Source of the DNA: Rhizomys pruinosus
Taxonomy: Eukaryota > Chordata > Mammalia > Rodentia > Spalacidae
Assembly (NCBI GenBank): GCA_009823505.1
Contig: VZQC01006709.1
Span: forward strand, 582,366-646,365
Length of the DNA: 64,000 bases
Reading direction: 5' to 3'
Every line of letters starts with the position of its first letter. Positions within the stretch are counted from its first letter, which is position 1. The notes under the pieces are model-generated. The model was given only the letters and a program-made list of their open reading frames with translations, was not told the DNA's origin and did no database searches. Positions 31,390-41,918 of the stretch are shown in pieces. A program made the translations under genes and the position numbers.

Positions 31390-32430
31390 TTGGTGAAGCA
31401 ATGTGTTGTACTGGGGTTACTTACAGAGGTATGGGTGAGGGGTTGCTTACAGGAGCAGACATGACTCAAAGACAGCTATATCAGCAAAAGTCCACCCCAG
31501 CATGGGGGAAGCACATGGAAAGCTGGGAACCTGGAGCACAGTGCCCAACCTGCAGGCAACTCACCAAGCTAGAGAGTGCCTTTTCCAGGTTTACCAGTTG
31601 GTCCGAGCCTCTTCCAGGCAGCTCAGCTGGTTTCTGACTCTTCCCAACCCCAGCCTCTTCTAGAAAGCTCAGCTCACCTGAGCCTCTTCTAGAAAGTTCT
31701 GCTTGTCTGAGAGGGTCTCTTTAGCAGTTCTTAGGACATATATATGCTTGGGGGAAAGGGAGGAGCCTAGTGCATCTGGTCAGTTTCAGGGACTTCCTGA
31801 AGCTACTGAGTGGTTAACTTCTAGTCAGTGGCTAACTTACTGAGCTTAGTGAGCTTCCCTGCAGGACGGAATGTTTCAACTCCCCTCAGAACATCCTGTG
31901 CCTTAACAAGCTTCCCTCTAGGATGGGAGGTTTTATCTGTGAGGAAGCTGTTACATGACCCACAGGGATGAGACAGCTTGTTTATTTTGGTTTGGTTTGG
32001 TTTGATTTGGGATTTGTTTGTTTTTACTTTTTGGTGCCTTGTATTTTGTTTGCTTTTTAGTTTAATTACAGTTGCTTGCATGTATTAAAGGTGGAGGTTA
32101 TTTACTGGATCATGGCATGTAGCAGTGGCTGCACTCCCCTCTCAGCCATCGACTACCGAGAGCGCCTCGGCTAGGGCTAGGGTCTCGCATGTTCCTCCCC
32201 ACCCATGCTGGAATCTTCACTGGCTTGAGCCTGTGCAGCCTTGAACAGCAATCACAGCTGCTGTGACTTCATCATGCATAAAAAACAGTGCTTCGCTGCA
32301 CTCCTCTGCAACCTCCAGCTCTTACATTCTTTTACCCCCTTCTTCCTCAATGTTCCCTGAGTGACGGCAGCTTTTGATACATAAGCAGCTTAGGCCAGCC
32401 CAACTGCACTAGTTGACTCAAAATACCCAG
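31390..32430 (-). mobile_element. Probable rodent L1/LTR untranslated sequence, reverse
   Basis: 31400-31960 and 32090-32430 resemble rodent interspersed untranslated sequence. For example 'cacagctgctgtgacttcat' and 'cttacattcttttacccc' also occur in the minus-strand L1 at 14310-14570. Contains a roughly 31-bp imperfect triplication at 31604-31706 and (TTTGG)n at 31985-32010. Confidence 0.45.
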
Positions 32431-32532
32431 GACAGTGCTCTTCAAACATCACCTCTCTTGGGAGCTCAGCAGTGTATGTCCAAGGCTACCCTGGACCTAA
32501 GTAACACTGGAGCTTGCCCCAGCAATCTTTGC

Positions 32533-32735
32533 CTCAGTGGCTAAGAGCACTGGCTGTTCTTGCAGAGGATCTGGGTTTGGTCCCCAGGATCCACATGGTA
32601 ACTAAGAACTATCTGTAATTCCAGTTCCACGGGATCTGACGCCCTTTTCTGGCCTCCATAGGCATTGCATGCATGTAAACACTTATACACATAAATAAAA
32701 AATAAACAGATAAATAAAATTTTAACTTGAGCAAA
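32533..32735 (+). repeat. B3 SINE, 5'-truncated
   Basis: Begins in the A box (cagtggctaagagcactggc). B box 'gggtttggtccccaggatcc', A-rich tail. Confidence 0.85.
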
Positions 32736-32765
32736 CCAATCAATCTTTAAATCAAGAAAGGAAAG

Positions 32766-32893
32766 GTTTGAGGTTGGTGTAGAGGTACACACCCGAGACC
32801 CCAGTACTTACGAGGCTGAGGCACGGTGATTGTGAGTTGCAGGCCAATCAGAGCTATGTAGACAGACCTTGTCTCAACAACAAAAGATAAAAT
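32766..32893 (+). repeat. B1, old
   Basis: 'gaggttggtgtagaggtaca', 'cttacgaggctgaggcacgg', 'accttgtctcaacaacaaaag'. Confidence 0.75.
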
Positions 32894-33349
32894 TGAAAAG
32901 GCTGAAATTAATACAGGGGAAGCCCAGTGAATAAGAGGGCCCAGAAAGCGCACACACTATGACAAAGGTGTCATACATCTTGGGAGGAACACTCTCTGCT
33001 GTGAAAAAACAAAATGCAGATGGGGAGAAGAGTGTTCACAGCACATGCCTCTGAAAAAGACCTGCATTCAGTGCAAGTCACTCACAGGAAGACAAACAAG
33101 GAAAACAGGCACATGACATGAATGTACATTTCACAAGGGGCTGACAGGTGCATAAAAAGATGCTGGGCATCAGTAATCATTGGGGAAATGCAAAATAAAA
33201 CCACAGCAAGCTGCATTTAACTCCCACTAGGATGGCTAAAGGTAGAAAGACTTGTACCACCAAGTGTTGATTAGGGTTGACAGCAACTAGAATTCCTCCA
33301 CCTTTCAGACAGGCATCTAAGAATCCCCACTGGGAGAACTACTGGAGTA

Positions 33350-33452
33350 TGTTTAGGTTTTGAGACAGTCTCACTATATAGCTCAAGCTGGAGTCTCCTG
33401 CTTCAGCTTCCTGTACTGGGATTACAGGTGTGCACTGCCATGCCCAGCTTGA
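33350..33452 (-). repeat. B1, old
   Basis: Reverse: 'ggttttgagacagtctcact' to 'cactgccatgcccagctt'. Confidence 0.75.
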
Positions 33453-33478
33453 AATTTCTTTTAAGATGATGTATATTG

Positions 33479-33721
33479 AGGCTGGAGAGATAGCCTAGTG
33501 GTTAAGAGCACCGACTGCTCTTGCAGAGGACCCGGGTTCGATCCCCAGCACCCACATGGCGGCTAAGAACCATCTGTAACTCCAATTCCAGGAGAACTCC
33601 AGTTCCAGGGGAATCCGAGACCCTCTTCTGACCTCCGCAGCATTGCATGACACGGGTGCACAAACCTACGTGCAGACAGTACACTCATACACATACAAAA
33701 ATAAATAAAAACTTAAAAAAA
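33479..33721 (+). repeat. Young B3-like SINE with 17-bp duplication
   Basis: Head aggctggagagatagcctag. Near-consensus copy, flanked by related aagatgatgYaYat motifs (33463 and 33719). Confidence 0.94.
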
Positions 33722-33952
33722 GATGATGCACATATCACTTAAAATATATTTTTATATATTATATATTTATTAAGTGAAATATGACCCAGAAATCTCTTAA
33801 ATATCTACTGAAGAGCAATGGAAATATATATCAGTAGAAGTGTTTTGCTCATAAAGTTAAATAGCTACAGGAAGCTAGTAACTACCATAGCTCCATAGGA
33901 TTTAGATGCTTAAAAGCTTGTGAAAGTCTCCATTAAAACAAGGAACAACTTT

Positions 33953-34078
33953 AACTGGGCATGATGGCATGTGCCTATAGTCCTATCTACACAAGAAGCT
34001 GAGATGGGAGGATCTTTGAGCCCAAAGCTTGGGACCAGTGTGGGCAGCATAGCCATAGCAAAACTCCATTCCAAAATT
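33953..34078 (+). repeat. B1, old
   Basis: 'aactgggcatgatggcatgt', 'aagaagctgagatgggagga'. Confidence 0.7.
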
Positions 34079-34117
34079 TAAATACTTATATATATATATA
34101 TTCCTTATAAACCCTTG

Positions 34118-34275
34118 CTGGGTGTGGTAGTGCATGCCTTTAATCCCAGCACTCAGGAGGCAGAGGCAGGCGGATCTCTGTGAGTTCAAGGCTAGCCTGG
34201 TCTACATAGTGAGTTCCAGACCAACTGGGGCTACAGGGAGACCCTGTCTCAAAACAAACAAGACCAAAAGAAAAA
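34118..34275 (+). repeat. B1
   Basis: 'gctgggtgtggtagtgcatg' to 'ccctgtctcaaaacaaacaag'. A short (TA)n precedes it at 34087-34101. Confidence 0.92.
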
Positions 34276-34745
34276 ATCTTTGCAAACAAATATGTTCAGC
34301 AGCTCTATTCACAACTGCTAAAAACTGGGAACATTCCAAATCTCCACCCAGTTGAACATGGGTTTAAACACATTGGCCTGTCATGTCTGTCACAGTGCAG
34401 TCTGCACAGAGGCTGAGGCAGTTGGATCCATGGCAGTGGGAGCTTTGTTCACATCTCTGTAGATCACAAAGCAGAGAGCTTGAACCAAAGATGGGACCAG
34501 GGTACAACCCTCCAGGCTGCCTCCAGTGGCTGAGCTGTATTTCCCAAAGGTTCTAAACTTCCCCAAACAGCTGCCACCAGAAAGCATTCAAACCCAAGCC
34601 TATGGGGGACATTCTGGATTTAAACCATAACATTCTATCCCTAGTCCCCATAGGCTCATGAACATCTCATAATTTAAACTGCATTCAGCTCAACTTCAAA
34701 GTCCTCATAATCTTATTAGCCTAAACATAGCTCAAAGGTTCAAGC

Positions 34746-34908
34746 CCAGCTGGGTGTGGTGGCGCACAACTTTACTCCCAGCACTAGGGAGGCAGAGGCA
34801 GGCAGATCTCTGTGAGTTCAAGGCCAGCCTGGTCTACAGAGTGAGTTCTAGGCCAGCTGGGACTATAGGGAGACCCTGTGTCAAAAAGACAAAAAAAAAA
34901 AAAAAAAA
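34746..34908 (+). repeat. B1
   Basis: 'cagctgggtgtggtggcgca', A tail. Inserted in the MaLR internal sequence. Confidence 0.92.
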
Positions 34909-34948
34909 GTTCAAAGTCCAAAAGTCCAAAGGAGATTCAAAGCAAATT

Positions 34949-35108
34949 CTTTCTTTTTTTTTTCTTTCTTTTTGAGACAGGGTCTCCCTTTAGTCCCAGC
35001 TGGCCCAGAGCTGGCTATGTAGATGACGTTGGCCTTGAACTCACAGAGATCCGCCTGCCTCTGCCTCCCTTGTACTGGGATTAAAGGTGTGTGCCACCAT
35101 GGCCCGCT
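34949..35108 (-). repeat. B1
   Basis: Reverse, with T-rich tail containing TTTC units. Forms an inverted pair with the B1 at 34746 only 40 bp away. Confidence 0.92.
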
Positions 35109-35534
35109 CAAGGCAAACTCTTATCTACAAGCCCCTGTAAAATAAGAAAGACTATGTATTTCCAACATACAATAACCCAGTAAAAAATACTCCATTCCAA
35201 ATGACAGGAAAAGGGAGCATAACAAGGAAAGACTGGACCAAAACCCAAAAAGGAAACCATCCATCAAACCCTGTAGCCGCATGCCTGACCTGCAGTGTTT
35301 GTGGTGGCATCCGGTGCACTTGGGATCCCTATCACTATGGCCCTAGCACCTGCAGCAAAGTAAGCTCTCCCTCGGGCTGGCTTCCCTGAGTCACTGTAAA
35401 CCTAGCTAAAGGCAGTCAGCAGGAAACATGCTATATCCTGGATGCAATGCTGTCTAGAAATTTTCTCCGCCAAATAAATTAGTCCTTTACTCTGAATTAG
35501 CCTCACTCAAAATGTGAGCCTCACTCAGGACATG

Positions 35535-35728
35535 GGGCTGAGGAGATGGCTCAGTGGTTAAGACCATATACTGCTCCCATAGAAGACCTGAATTTGGTTC
35601 TCAGCACCCGTGTAGCTGGGAACAAGTGGCTCCTATAACTTCAGTTCCAGGGGTCTAAGACTCTCTTCTGGCCTCCTAGGGCAACCTCCCAAAGACACAT
35701 ATATACATATAAAACAAAAATAAAATCA
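35535..35728 (+). repeat. B3 SINE, diverged
   Basis: 'atggggctgaggagatggct', 'cttcagttccaggggtctaa', A-rich tail. Confidence 0.82.
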
Positions 35729-35856
35729 GATATGGTGGCACACACCTTTAATCCCAGCACTTGGGAAGGCAGAGGTGGGCAGAGATCTGTGAGACAGGCC
35801 AGCTTGGTCTACATAGCAAGTTCCAGACCAGCTAGGGCTACAGGGAGACTCTTTTA
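35729..35856 (+). repeat. B1, 3'-truncated
   Basis: 'agatatggtggcacacacct', stops at 'cagggagactctttta'. Lacks a clear A tail. Confidence 0.85.
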
Positions 35857-36013
35857 CGACAGTTACTTTTACCTAGAGCATCACACCTGGCTTCCAAAAA
35901 TACTTACAAGGCTGAAAGGTGAAAGTCAGAGTTTGAAGAGGGGAGGGCACACCTCAGAATCAAAAACAGATATGACAGGAATGTTGCAATGTTCAGACCA
36001 ACAGACCAGGGTT
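35857..36013. other. Unassigned
   Basis: Short unassigned stretch. Confidence 0.4.
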
Positions 36014-36030
36014 AAAAAAGCAACTTCTGG

Positions 36031-36258
36031 GGGCTGGAGAGATGGCCTAGCGGTTAAGAGCACCGACTGCTCTTGCAGAGGACCCGGGTTCGATCCCCAG
36101 CACCCACATGGCAGCTGAGAACCGTCTCCAATTCCAGGAGAACTCCATTTCCAGGGGAATCCGACACCCTCTTCTGACCTCCGAGGCATTGCTTGACAAG
36201 GGTGCACAAACCTACATGCAGACAGTACATTCATACACAGAAATAAATAAAAATTTTT
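36031..36258 (+). repeat. Young B3-like SINE with 17-bp duplication
   Basis: Flanked by a perfect 17-bp target-site duplication aaaaaagcaacttctgg (36014-36030 and 36259-36275). Confidence 0.97.
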
Positions 36259-36275
36259 AAAAAAGCAACTTCTGG

Positions 36276-36361
36276 AGCCAGACAAGGTGGCACACGCTGT
36301 GATCCCAGCACTCAGAAAGCTAAGGCAGAAGGATAGAGAAGGCGAGACCTAAGCCACATAG

Positions 36362-36362
<1 letters not shown>
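36276..36362 (+). repeat. B1, 3'-truncated
   Basis: 'agccagacaaggtggcacac' to 'gagacctaagccacatag', then joins the microsatellite. Confidence 0.75.

Positions 36363-36363
<1 letters not shown>

Positions 36364-36427
<64 letters not shown>
36364..36427. repeat. (TC)n(TA)n compound microsatellite
   Basis: About 19 TC units followed by about 13 TA units. Confidence 0.95.
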
Positions 36428-36584
36428 ATGATTAATGTGATAGATGTCATATATGATTAATAAATAGGAATTTAATGGAAAAAGTAGACAACATGCTACA
36501 TGTTAAGTAGACATGTAAATTCAAAGAAAGACTAAACCATTTATGCTAGATATTCTAGAAACTTAAAAAAAAAAAACCCACTGT
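36428..36584. other. AT-rich unassigned
   Basis: AT-rich, no family recognised. Confidence 0.4.
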
Positions 36585-36832
36585 GGGGCTGGAGAGATGG
36601 CCTAGCGGTTAAGAGCGCCAACCGCTCTTACAGAGGACCCGGATTCAGTCCCCAGCACCCACATGGCGGCCGAGAGCAGTCCGAAAACTCCAATTCCAGG
36701 AGAACTCCAGTTTCAGGGGAATCCGACGCCCTCTTCTGACCTCCGCGGCATTGCACGACACGGGTGCACAGACCTGCATGCAGACAGTGCATTCATATAC
36801 ATCCAGAAATAGATAAAATTAAAAAAAAAACA
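36585..36832 (+). repeat. Young B3-like SINE with 17-bp duplication
   Basis: Head ggggctggagagatggccta. Flanked by acccactgt (about 36576-36584) and aacccactgt (about 36832-36841). Confidence 0.94.
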
Positions 36833-36842
36833 ACCCACTGTA

Positions 36843-37080
36843 ATGGGACTAGAGATATGGCTCAGCAGTTAAGGGCACTGACTGCTCTTGCAAAGGACCT
36901 AGGTTTGGTACCCAGCACCCACATAGTGGGCAGCTGACAAGCATCTGAAACTCCAGTTCCAGGGGCTCCAACACAACACCCTCTTCTGGCCACTATAGGC
37001 ATTGCATGACATGGGCACACATAACATGCAGACAAAGCATTCCTGCATATGAAATGGAAATAAATTAAAAATTAAAGAAA
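36843..37080 (+). repeat. B3 SINE, older
   Basis: 'gggactagagatatggctca', 'actccagttccaggggctcc', A-rich tail. Confidence 0.85.
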
Positions 37081-37155
37081 TAAAAACACTACAACAGAAA
37101 TGAATAATGCTTTTATGGGCTTATTAGTAGACTGCATGTGACTGAGGAAGGAAGC

Positions 37156-37395
37156 TGGGACTCAGGCATGGTGATACCAGGAATCAGGCTTGGTGATACC
37201 AGGAATCAGGCTTGGTGATACCGGGAATCAGGCTTGGTGATACCGGGAATCAGGCTTGGTGATACCGGGAATCAGGCATGGTGATACCAGCCTATAATCC
37301 TGGACTTTAAGAGATGGAGTCAGGAGGATCAGAGGTTCAAAGTCATCCTCAGCTACAGACTGAGTTCAAGGCCAGCCTGGCTGCATGAGACAATA
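37156..37395 (+). repeat. Old B1 with a 22-bp minisatellite in its head
   Basis: The B1 start (caggcatggtgatacc) is repeated as a 22-bp unit, then the B1 continues 'cctataatcctggactttaa' to 'ggccagcctggctgcatgag'. Confidence 0.8.
37162..37289. repeat. 22-bp minisatellite, about 5.8 copies
   Basis: Units start at 37162, 37184, 37206, 37228, 37250 and 37272. They differ at only a few positions (caggcAt/caggcTt, ccAgg/ccGgg). Confidence 0.96.
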
Positions 37396-37841
37396 GAAAC
37401 CTCTAAAACTTAAAAAGAAAAGAAGGAAAGAAAATTTGAGGAGAGCACGGGGTGAATGGAACCAAGCATAGAAGATCTGTGGGTAAACTCCACAAGCTGT
37501 AACGTCTGTATATGGTGTTACCAAAAGAAGAAATAAAGAACTATCTGGAATAATAAAAAGTGAGAATTTCTTTCCCCAAAACACAGATCCAAGAAGCTCA
37601 TAGAATACTAGGCAAAATAAAGATCTAAATATTACACAAAAGTATATTATATTCAAACTGAAGAAAAAATCTTGAACAAAACCGGAAGAAAACATTTCAT
37701 CATATATGAATAAAAATGAGTATCTTCTGCTTAGAAACCATGCAAACAAGAGTAAGTGAAGTGCCTAAATTGATGAAAGGAAATAAAATTGAGCCAGAAC
37801 CCTGTATCTTGTGAAATTATTCTTCAAAAGAGAAGAAGGAA

Positions 37842-37972
37842 GGAAGGCATGGTGGTGTAGACCTGTAATCCCATCACTTGAGGGGTGGGGGCAGGAGGAT
37901 CAGGAATTCAAGGTCATCCTCAGCTACAAACTGAATTCAAGGCCAGCCTGGGCTATAGAAGATGCTGCATCA
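37842..37972 (+). repeat. B1, old
   Basis: 'aaggcatggtggtgtagacc', 'gaattcaaggtcatcctcag', 'ccagcctgggctatag'. Confidence 0.8.
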
Positions 37973-37975
37973 GGG

Positions 37976-38188
37976 GGCTGGAGAGATGGCCTAGCAGTTA
38001 AGAGCACTGACTGCTCTTGCAGAGGACCCAGGTTCGATCCCCAGCACCCACATGGCGGCTGAGAACCGTCTTTAACTCCAATTCCAGGGGAATCCGAGAC
38101 CCTCTTTTGACCTCCGCGGCATTGCACAACATGGGTGCACCAACCTGCATGCAGACAGGACATTCATACACGTAGAAAAATAAATAAG
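37976..38188 (+). repeat. B3-like SINE (left half of B3-B1 composite)
   Basis: Head gggctggagagatggcctag. The tail aaataaata runs straight into a B1. The duplication agatgctgYatca lies outside both (37959-37971 and 38400-38412). Confidence 0.94.
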
Positions 38189-38342
38189 CCGGGCATGGTG
38201 GCGCACGCCTTTAATCCTAGCACTTGGGAGGCAGAGGCAGGCGGATCTTTGTGAGTTCAAAGCCAGCCTGGTCTACAGAGTGAGTTCCAGGACAGCTGGG
38301 CTACCTGGATACAGGGAGACCCTGTCTTGAAAAGACCAAAAA

Positions 38343-38373
<31 letters not shown>

Positions 38374-38399
38374 ATGAATAAATTTTTTTTAATTAAAAA
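38189..38399 (+). repeat. B1 (right half of composite) with (AAAT)n tail
   Basis: Starts gccgggcatggtggcgcacg. (AATA)n at 38341-38382, then T- and A-rich sequence up to the outer target-site duplication. Confidence 0.94.
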
Positions 38400-38504
38400 A
38401 GATGCTGTATCAAAAAACTAAAAAGAAAAAGGAGAAACACAAGAGCATTTGTGAGCCTGTCCTACAAGAAATGTTAAAAGGAATTCTTATTTCCTATTAC
38501 TTAT

Positions 38505-38812
38505 TTTTATTGTGTCTGTAGTATGCGTGTGTGTGTGTGTGTGTGTGTGTGCACGTTTGTATATGCCATGGTGTATTTGTGGAGGTCATAGGACAATGTT
38601 GGATGTTTGTGTCTACCCTCCACCTTGACTGAGACAGGGTCTCTTGTTGCTTTCCGGTAAGTACTCAGTCTAGCTGGCCCATGAACTTCCAAACATCCTC
38701 CAGTTGCCACCTCGCGTCTCACTGTAGGTATCTACTTTATGTGGGCGTGTGAGCTCTGGTCCTTACACTTGCATAGTAAGTGATTTATTCACTGAGTCAT
38801 CTCCCCAGTCCA
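38505..38812 (-). repeat. Long composite rodent SINE, reverse
   Basis: (TG)n at 38524-38552, 'gccatggtgtatttgtggag', a B1-like middle ('ctgagacagggtctcttgtt'), and a reversed tRNA-like head ('cactgagtcatctccccagt'). Confidence 0.72.
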
Positions 38813-38987
38813 AAAAGAGGTTTTTTTTTTTTTTTTAAGGAATGGAGAATTACACTCTAAATCATCAATGTAGTTCTACATAGAAACAGAGAATCATTAA
38901 AGGATAAATAAGTGAAATTAGAGAAAACTTTCATTTTTCTTAGAGTTAATTGATATAACCATAAGAGTTTGTGTAAAATAATAATAT

Positions 38988-39160
38988 CAGCCGGGTGTGG
39001 GGGCACATGCCTATAATCCCAGCACTCGGGAGGCAGAGGCAGGTGGATCTCTGTGAGATCAAGGCCAGCCTGATCCATAAAGCAAGTTCCAGGCCAGCTG
39101 GAGCTACAGGGAGACCCTGTCTCAAAAAAAATTTTAATTAAATTAATTAATTGATTAATT
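38988..39160 (+). repeat. B1
   Basis: 'agccgggtgtgggggcacat' to 'ccctgtctcaaaaaaa', tail of TTAATTAA units. Confidence 0.9.
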
Positions 39161-39354
39161 AATATTAACAATATATTAGATGATGTACATGCTTATGTGT
39201 GACTATCTGTAAATTAAATGAATGAAAAACAATAGAAGAGTTGGGAATATTTGTTACGAAGTATAAAAAGCCAGATAATGTTATTTGAAAGTGAACTTGG
39301 ATTCACTGAGACTGATATTGAAAGCTAAGAAAACTATTACAAAGAGTAAAAAGA

Positions 39355-39548
39355 GGGCTGGAAAGATGGCTCAGCAGTTAAGAGAACGTACCACTCTAAT
39401 AGAGGACCCAAATTCAGTTCCCAGCTCCCACACTGGGCAGCTTACAATGGCTTTAAGCCCCGCTCCAGGGGGTCCACTGCCCTCTTCTGGACTCTGTTAT
39501 TTTCACTCACATACACAGAGACACATAATTTAAAAATAAATAAATCTA
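39355..39548 (+). repeat. B3 SINE, diverged
   Basis: 'gggctggaaagatggctcag', B box 'aattcagttcccagctccca', A-rich tail. Confidence 0.85.
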
Positions 39549-39554
39549 GAATAT

Positions 39555-39714
39555 AAAAAAAAATTTTTGGTCTTTTTGAGACAGGGTCTCCCTGTAGCCC
39601 CAGCTGTCCTGGAATTCACTCTGTAGACCAGGCTGGCCTTGAACTCACAAAGACCCACCTGCCTCTGCCTCCCAAGTGCCAGGATTAAAGATGTGCGCCA
39701 CCATGCCCGGCATA
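39555..39714 (-). repeat. B1
   Basis: Reverse and near consensus. Starts in T/A-rich sequence and ends 'gccaccatgcccggc'. Confidence 0.94.
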
Positions 39715-39874
39715 CAAAATTTTTTAACTCAGGGGAAGTACCATGGGGGAATTCTAGATTATCGTGGGTATGCAGTGGCTTGCACATGCAACTCCAAAGG
39801 CAAAACCCATGAAATAAGTTGTTCATCATCTAGACCTCATTAAACTTTAAAACTGCTTTGCAAAAGACACTGTC

Positions 39875-39995
39875 GAACCAGGTAACACTGTAATCCCCAC
39901 ACTCAGGAACCTGAGGAAAGAGGATCTTGAGTTTAGGTCTAGCCTGGGTTATATAACAATATCCAGGCTCAAAACAGCAAAGCACAGCTGGGCTG
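39875..39995 (+). repeat. B1, old
   Basis: 'accaggtaacactgtaatcc', 'ctgaggaaagaggatcttga'. Low similarity. Confidence 0.6.
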
Positions 39996-40179
39996 GGATT
40001 ACTGACATATGCCATAACCCCTGGCTTGAGTTTTTTTCATCTCTTGCTTAAAGTTTAAAATCTTGGGCAGAATCATTTAATTGTCTGGGCCTTGACCCTG
40101 CTCCTTGGTATAGCAGACAGTGACCTATCTCCCACCAAGATCCACACAATGGACACATCTTTAAAATAGGAAAAGGGAG

Positions 40180-40433
40180 CGGGTAGAGAGATGGGTCAGC
40201 AGTTAAGAGCACTGGGTATTCTTGCAGAAGACCTGGGTTTGAATCCCAGCACCCATATCGTGGTTAACAACCATCTCTAACTCCAGTCTCAGAGGATCTG
40301 ACATCCTTTTCTGTCCTCTGTGGGCACTGCATGACATGGGTGCACTTACACACATGCAAGAAATACACTCATACACATAAAATAAAAGTAAACAAATTAG
40401 AAAAAATAAAACTAAATAAAATAAAATAGGAAA
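40180..40433 (+). repeat. B3 SINE
   Basis: 'gcgggtagagagatgggtca' head, B box 'gggtttgaatcccagcaccc', AAATA-rich tail. Confidence 0.88.
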
Positions 40434-40435
40434 GG

Positions 40436-40585
40436 AGCCAGGCATTGTGGTTCAAGCCTTTAACTCTAGCACTTGAGAAGCAGAGGCAGATCTCAGTGAG
40501 TTCCAGGCCAGCCTGATCTACATAATGAGTTCCAGGTCAGCTGGGACTACAGGGACACCCTGTCTCAAAAACTTAAACCAAAAAA
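40436..40585 (+). repeat. B1, diverged
   Basis: 'gccaggcattgtggttcaag' with a small internal deletion. A-rich tail. Confidence 0.87.
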
Positions 40586-40945
40586 AGGAAATGAGCAATT
40601 TAATTAAAAATGAGCCAAACACCTTTACAAACACCTTCACCAACTAAGATGTACAGACGGCAAATAAGCACATGGAAAGATGCCTGACATCATATGTCAT
40701 TACGGGACTGCAAATTAAGCAATACAATTTTCCAATCTGTAGAGACTAGAAGGGCAGTGGTGGCAGGCAACAGTGCGGCTAGCTTTGCAAGACGCTGTCA
40801 GGCTGTCTTCCCAAGCGCTGTGCCATTCCTCATTCCCACCACAGAGGAACTGGTGCTGTGTGATCCTCACCAGCACTTGGCAGTCTCAGCATCGCACATT
40901 CAAACTGTAGCAGGAGAGACTGAAAAAAACATCAAGATTAACATA
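40586..40945. mobile_element. L1 ORF2 remnants in opposite orientations
   Basis: 40600-40720 reads as plus-strand L1 ORF2 ('aagcacatggaaagatgcct', 'ggactgcaaattaagc'). 40795-40905 reads as minus-strand ORF2 ('ccattcctcattcccaccac', 'cctcaccagcacttggcagt'). Confidence 0.55.
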
Positions 40946-41031
40946 TGAAAGAAGACAGTTGACAGAAAAAGACTGGAAGCCATTCCCTGCCTGCGCTTCA
41001 ACTGGGAGCACGTGCAAGAAAGTCCTACTTA

Positions 41032-41240
41032 GGGCTGAGGAGATGAAGGCTGAGCAGCTAAGAGATTAAGAGCATTTGCTGTTGTAGCAGACAACCCAAG
41101 TTCTGCATCCAGGCTCATATTGGGTGGCTCACACCTGTAACTCCAGGTGATCTGATGCCCACTTCTAGCCTCTGCAGGCACCCGCACTCATGTGCACAGA
41201 CCTATACATAGGCACAAATAAAAATAATGTAACACTCTTT
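41032..41240 (+). repeat. B2/B3-type SINE, diverged
   Basis: 'gggctgaggagatgaaggct', 'gtgatctgatgcccacttct', tail AAATAAAAATAA. Confidence 0.75.
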
Positions 41241-41264
41241 TTAAAAATAGATGGGCTGGGGGAA

Positions 41265-41522
41265 CTGGAGAGATGGCCTAGTGGTTAAGAGCGCCGACTG
41301 CTCTTACAGAGGACCCGGGTTCAATCCCCAGCACCCACATGGCGGCTGAGAACCATCTGTAACTCCAATTCCAGGAGAACTCCAGTGCCAGGGGAATCCG
41401 ACACCCTCTTCTGACCTCCACGGCATTTCACGACACGAGTGCACAGACCTACATGCAGACAGTACATTCATACACATAAAAAAAATTAAAATTAAAAAAA
41501 AGAAAAAAGAAAAGAAAAGAAA
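41265..41522 (+). repeat. Young B3-like SINE with 17-bp duplication
   Basis: Near-consensus copy ending in an A/G-rich (AAAAG) tail. Confidence 0.94.
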
Positions 41523-41524
41523 AG

Positions 41525-41660
41525 GACCAGGCATGGTGAATCCCAGCATTCAGGAGGCAGGTGCAGGGGGATCTATGTGAGTTCAAGGCCAGCCTGGTAT
41601 ACATATTGAGGTCCAGGCCAGCTGGGGCTATGGGAGACCCTGTCTGATAAAAGAAAAAAA
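41525..41660 (+). repeat. B1 with internal deletion
   Basis: 'accaggcatggtgaatccca' lacks about 14 bases after the head. A-rich tail with G run. Confidence 0.87.
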
Positions 41661-41663
41661 GGG

Positions 41664-41918
41664 GGGGCTGGAGAGATAGCCTAGTAGTTAAGAGCGCCGA
41701 CTGCTCTTGCAGAGGACCCGGGTTCGATCCCCAGCACCCACATGGCGGCTAAGAACCGTCTTTAACTCCAGTTCCAGGGGAATCAGACGCCTTCTTCTGA
41801 CCTCCTCGGCATTGCACAACACGGGTGCACAAACCTGCATGCAGACAGTACATTCATACACATAGAAAATAAATAAATAAAATTAAAAAAAAAAGAAAAG
41901 GAAAAGAAAAGCCCACGT
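41664..41918 (+). repeat. B3-like SINE, no 17-bp duplication
   Basis: ggggctggagagatagccta, near consensus, long A/G-rich tail. Confidence 0.94.

Larger units (their letters stand above)
32900..34370 (+). mobile_element. Old L1 ORF2 3' part, interrupted
   Basis: Colinear blocks: 33010-33345 ('gcatcagtaatcattgggga aatgcaaa'), 33725-33945 ('aaatatgacccagaaatctc'), 34275-34365 ('ttcagcagctctattcacaa'). A B1 remnant, a young B3-like SINE and two B1s lie between them. Confidence 0.72.
34378..35530 (-). mobile_element. MaLR 3' LTR plus internal sequence, reverse
   Basis: The LTR lies at 34378-34630, ending 'tatgggggacattctggatt taaaccata' (complement of an LTR 5' end). Internal-region-like sequence follows in pieces at 34631-34745, 34909-34950 and 35109-35530, split by two B1s. 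Non-coding. Confidence 0.65.
37083..39355 (+). mobile_element. Old L1/HAL1-type ORF1 region, interrupted
   Basis: Pieces in order: 37083-37155 ('gggcttattagtagactgca'), 37388-37840 ('acacagatccaagaagctca tagaatac', 'cttagaaaccatgcaaacaa'), 38405-38500 ('cctacaagaaatgttaaaag'), 38850-38987, 39160-39355. These match the ORF1/downstream part of mammalian L1 or HAL1. Frames are broken. Confidence 0.62.

Noticed and set aside
37366..37749. 127-codon minus-strand hydrophobic frame
   Set aside because: It lies antisense to A-rich L1/HAL1 ORF1 sequence. The F/L/Y-rich composition is what an A-rich strand gives in reverse.
36364..38552. CRISPR-like regular repeats
   Set aside because: The regular arrays are microsatellites and minisatellites without unique spacers, and the host is a mammal.
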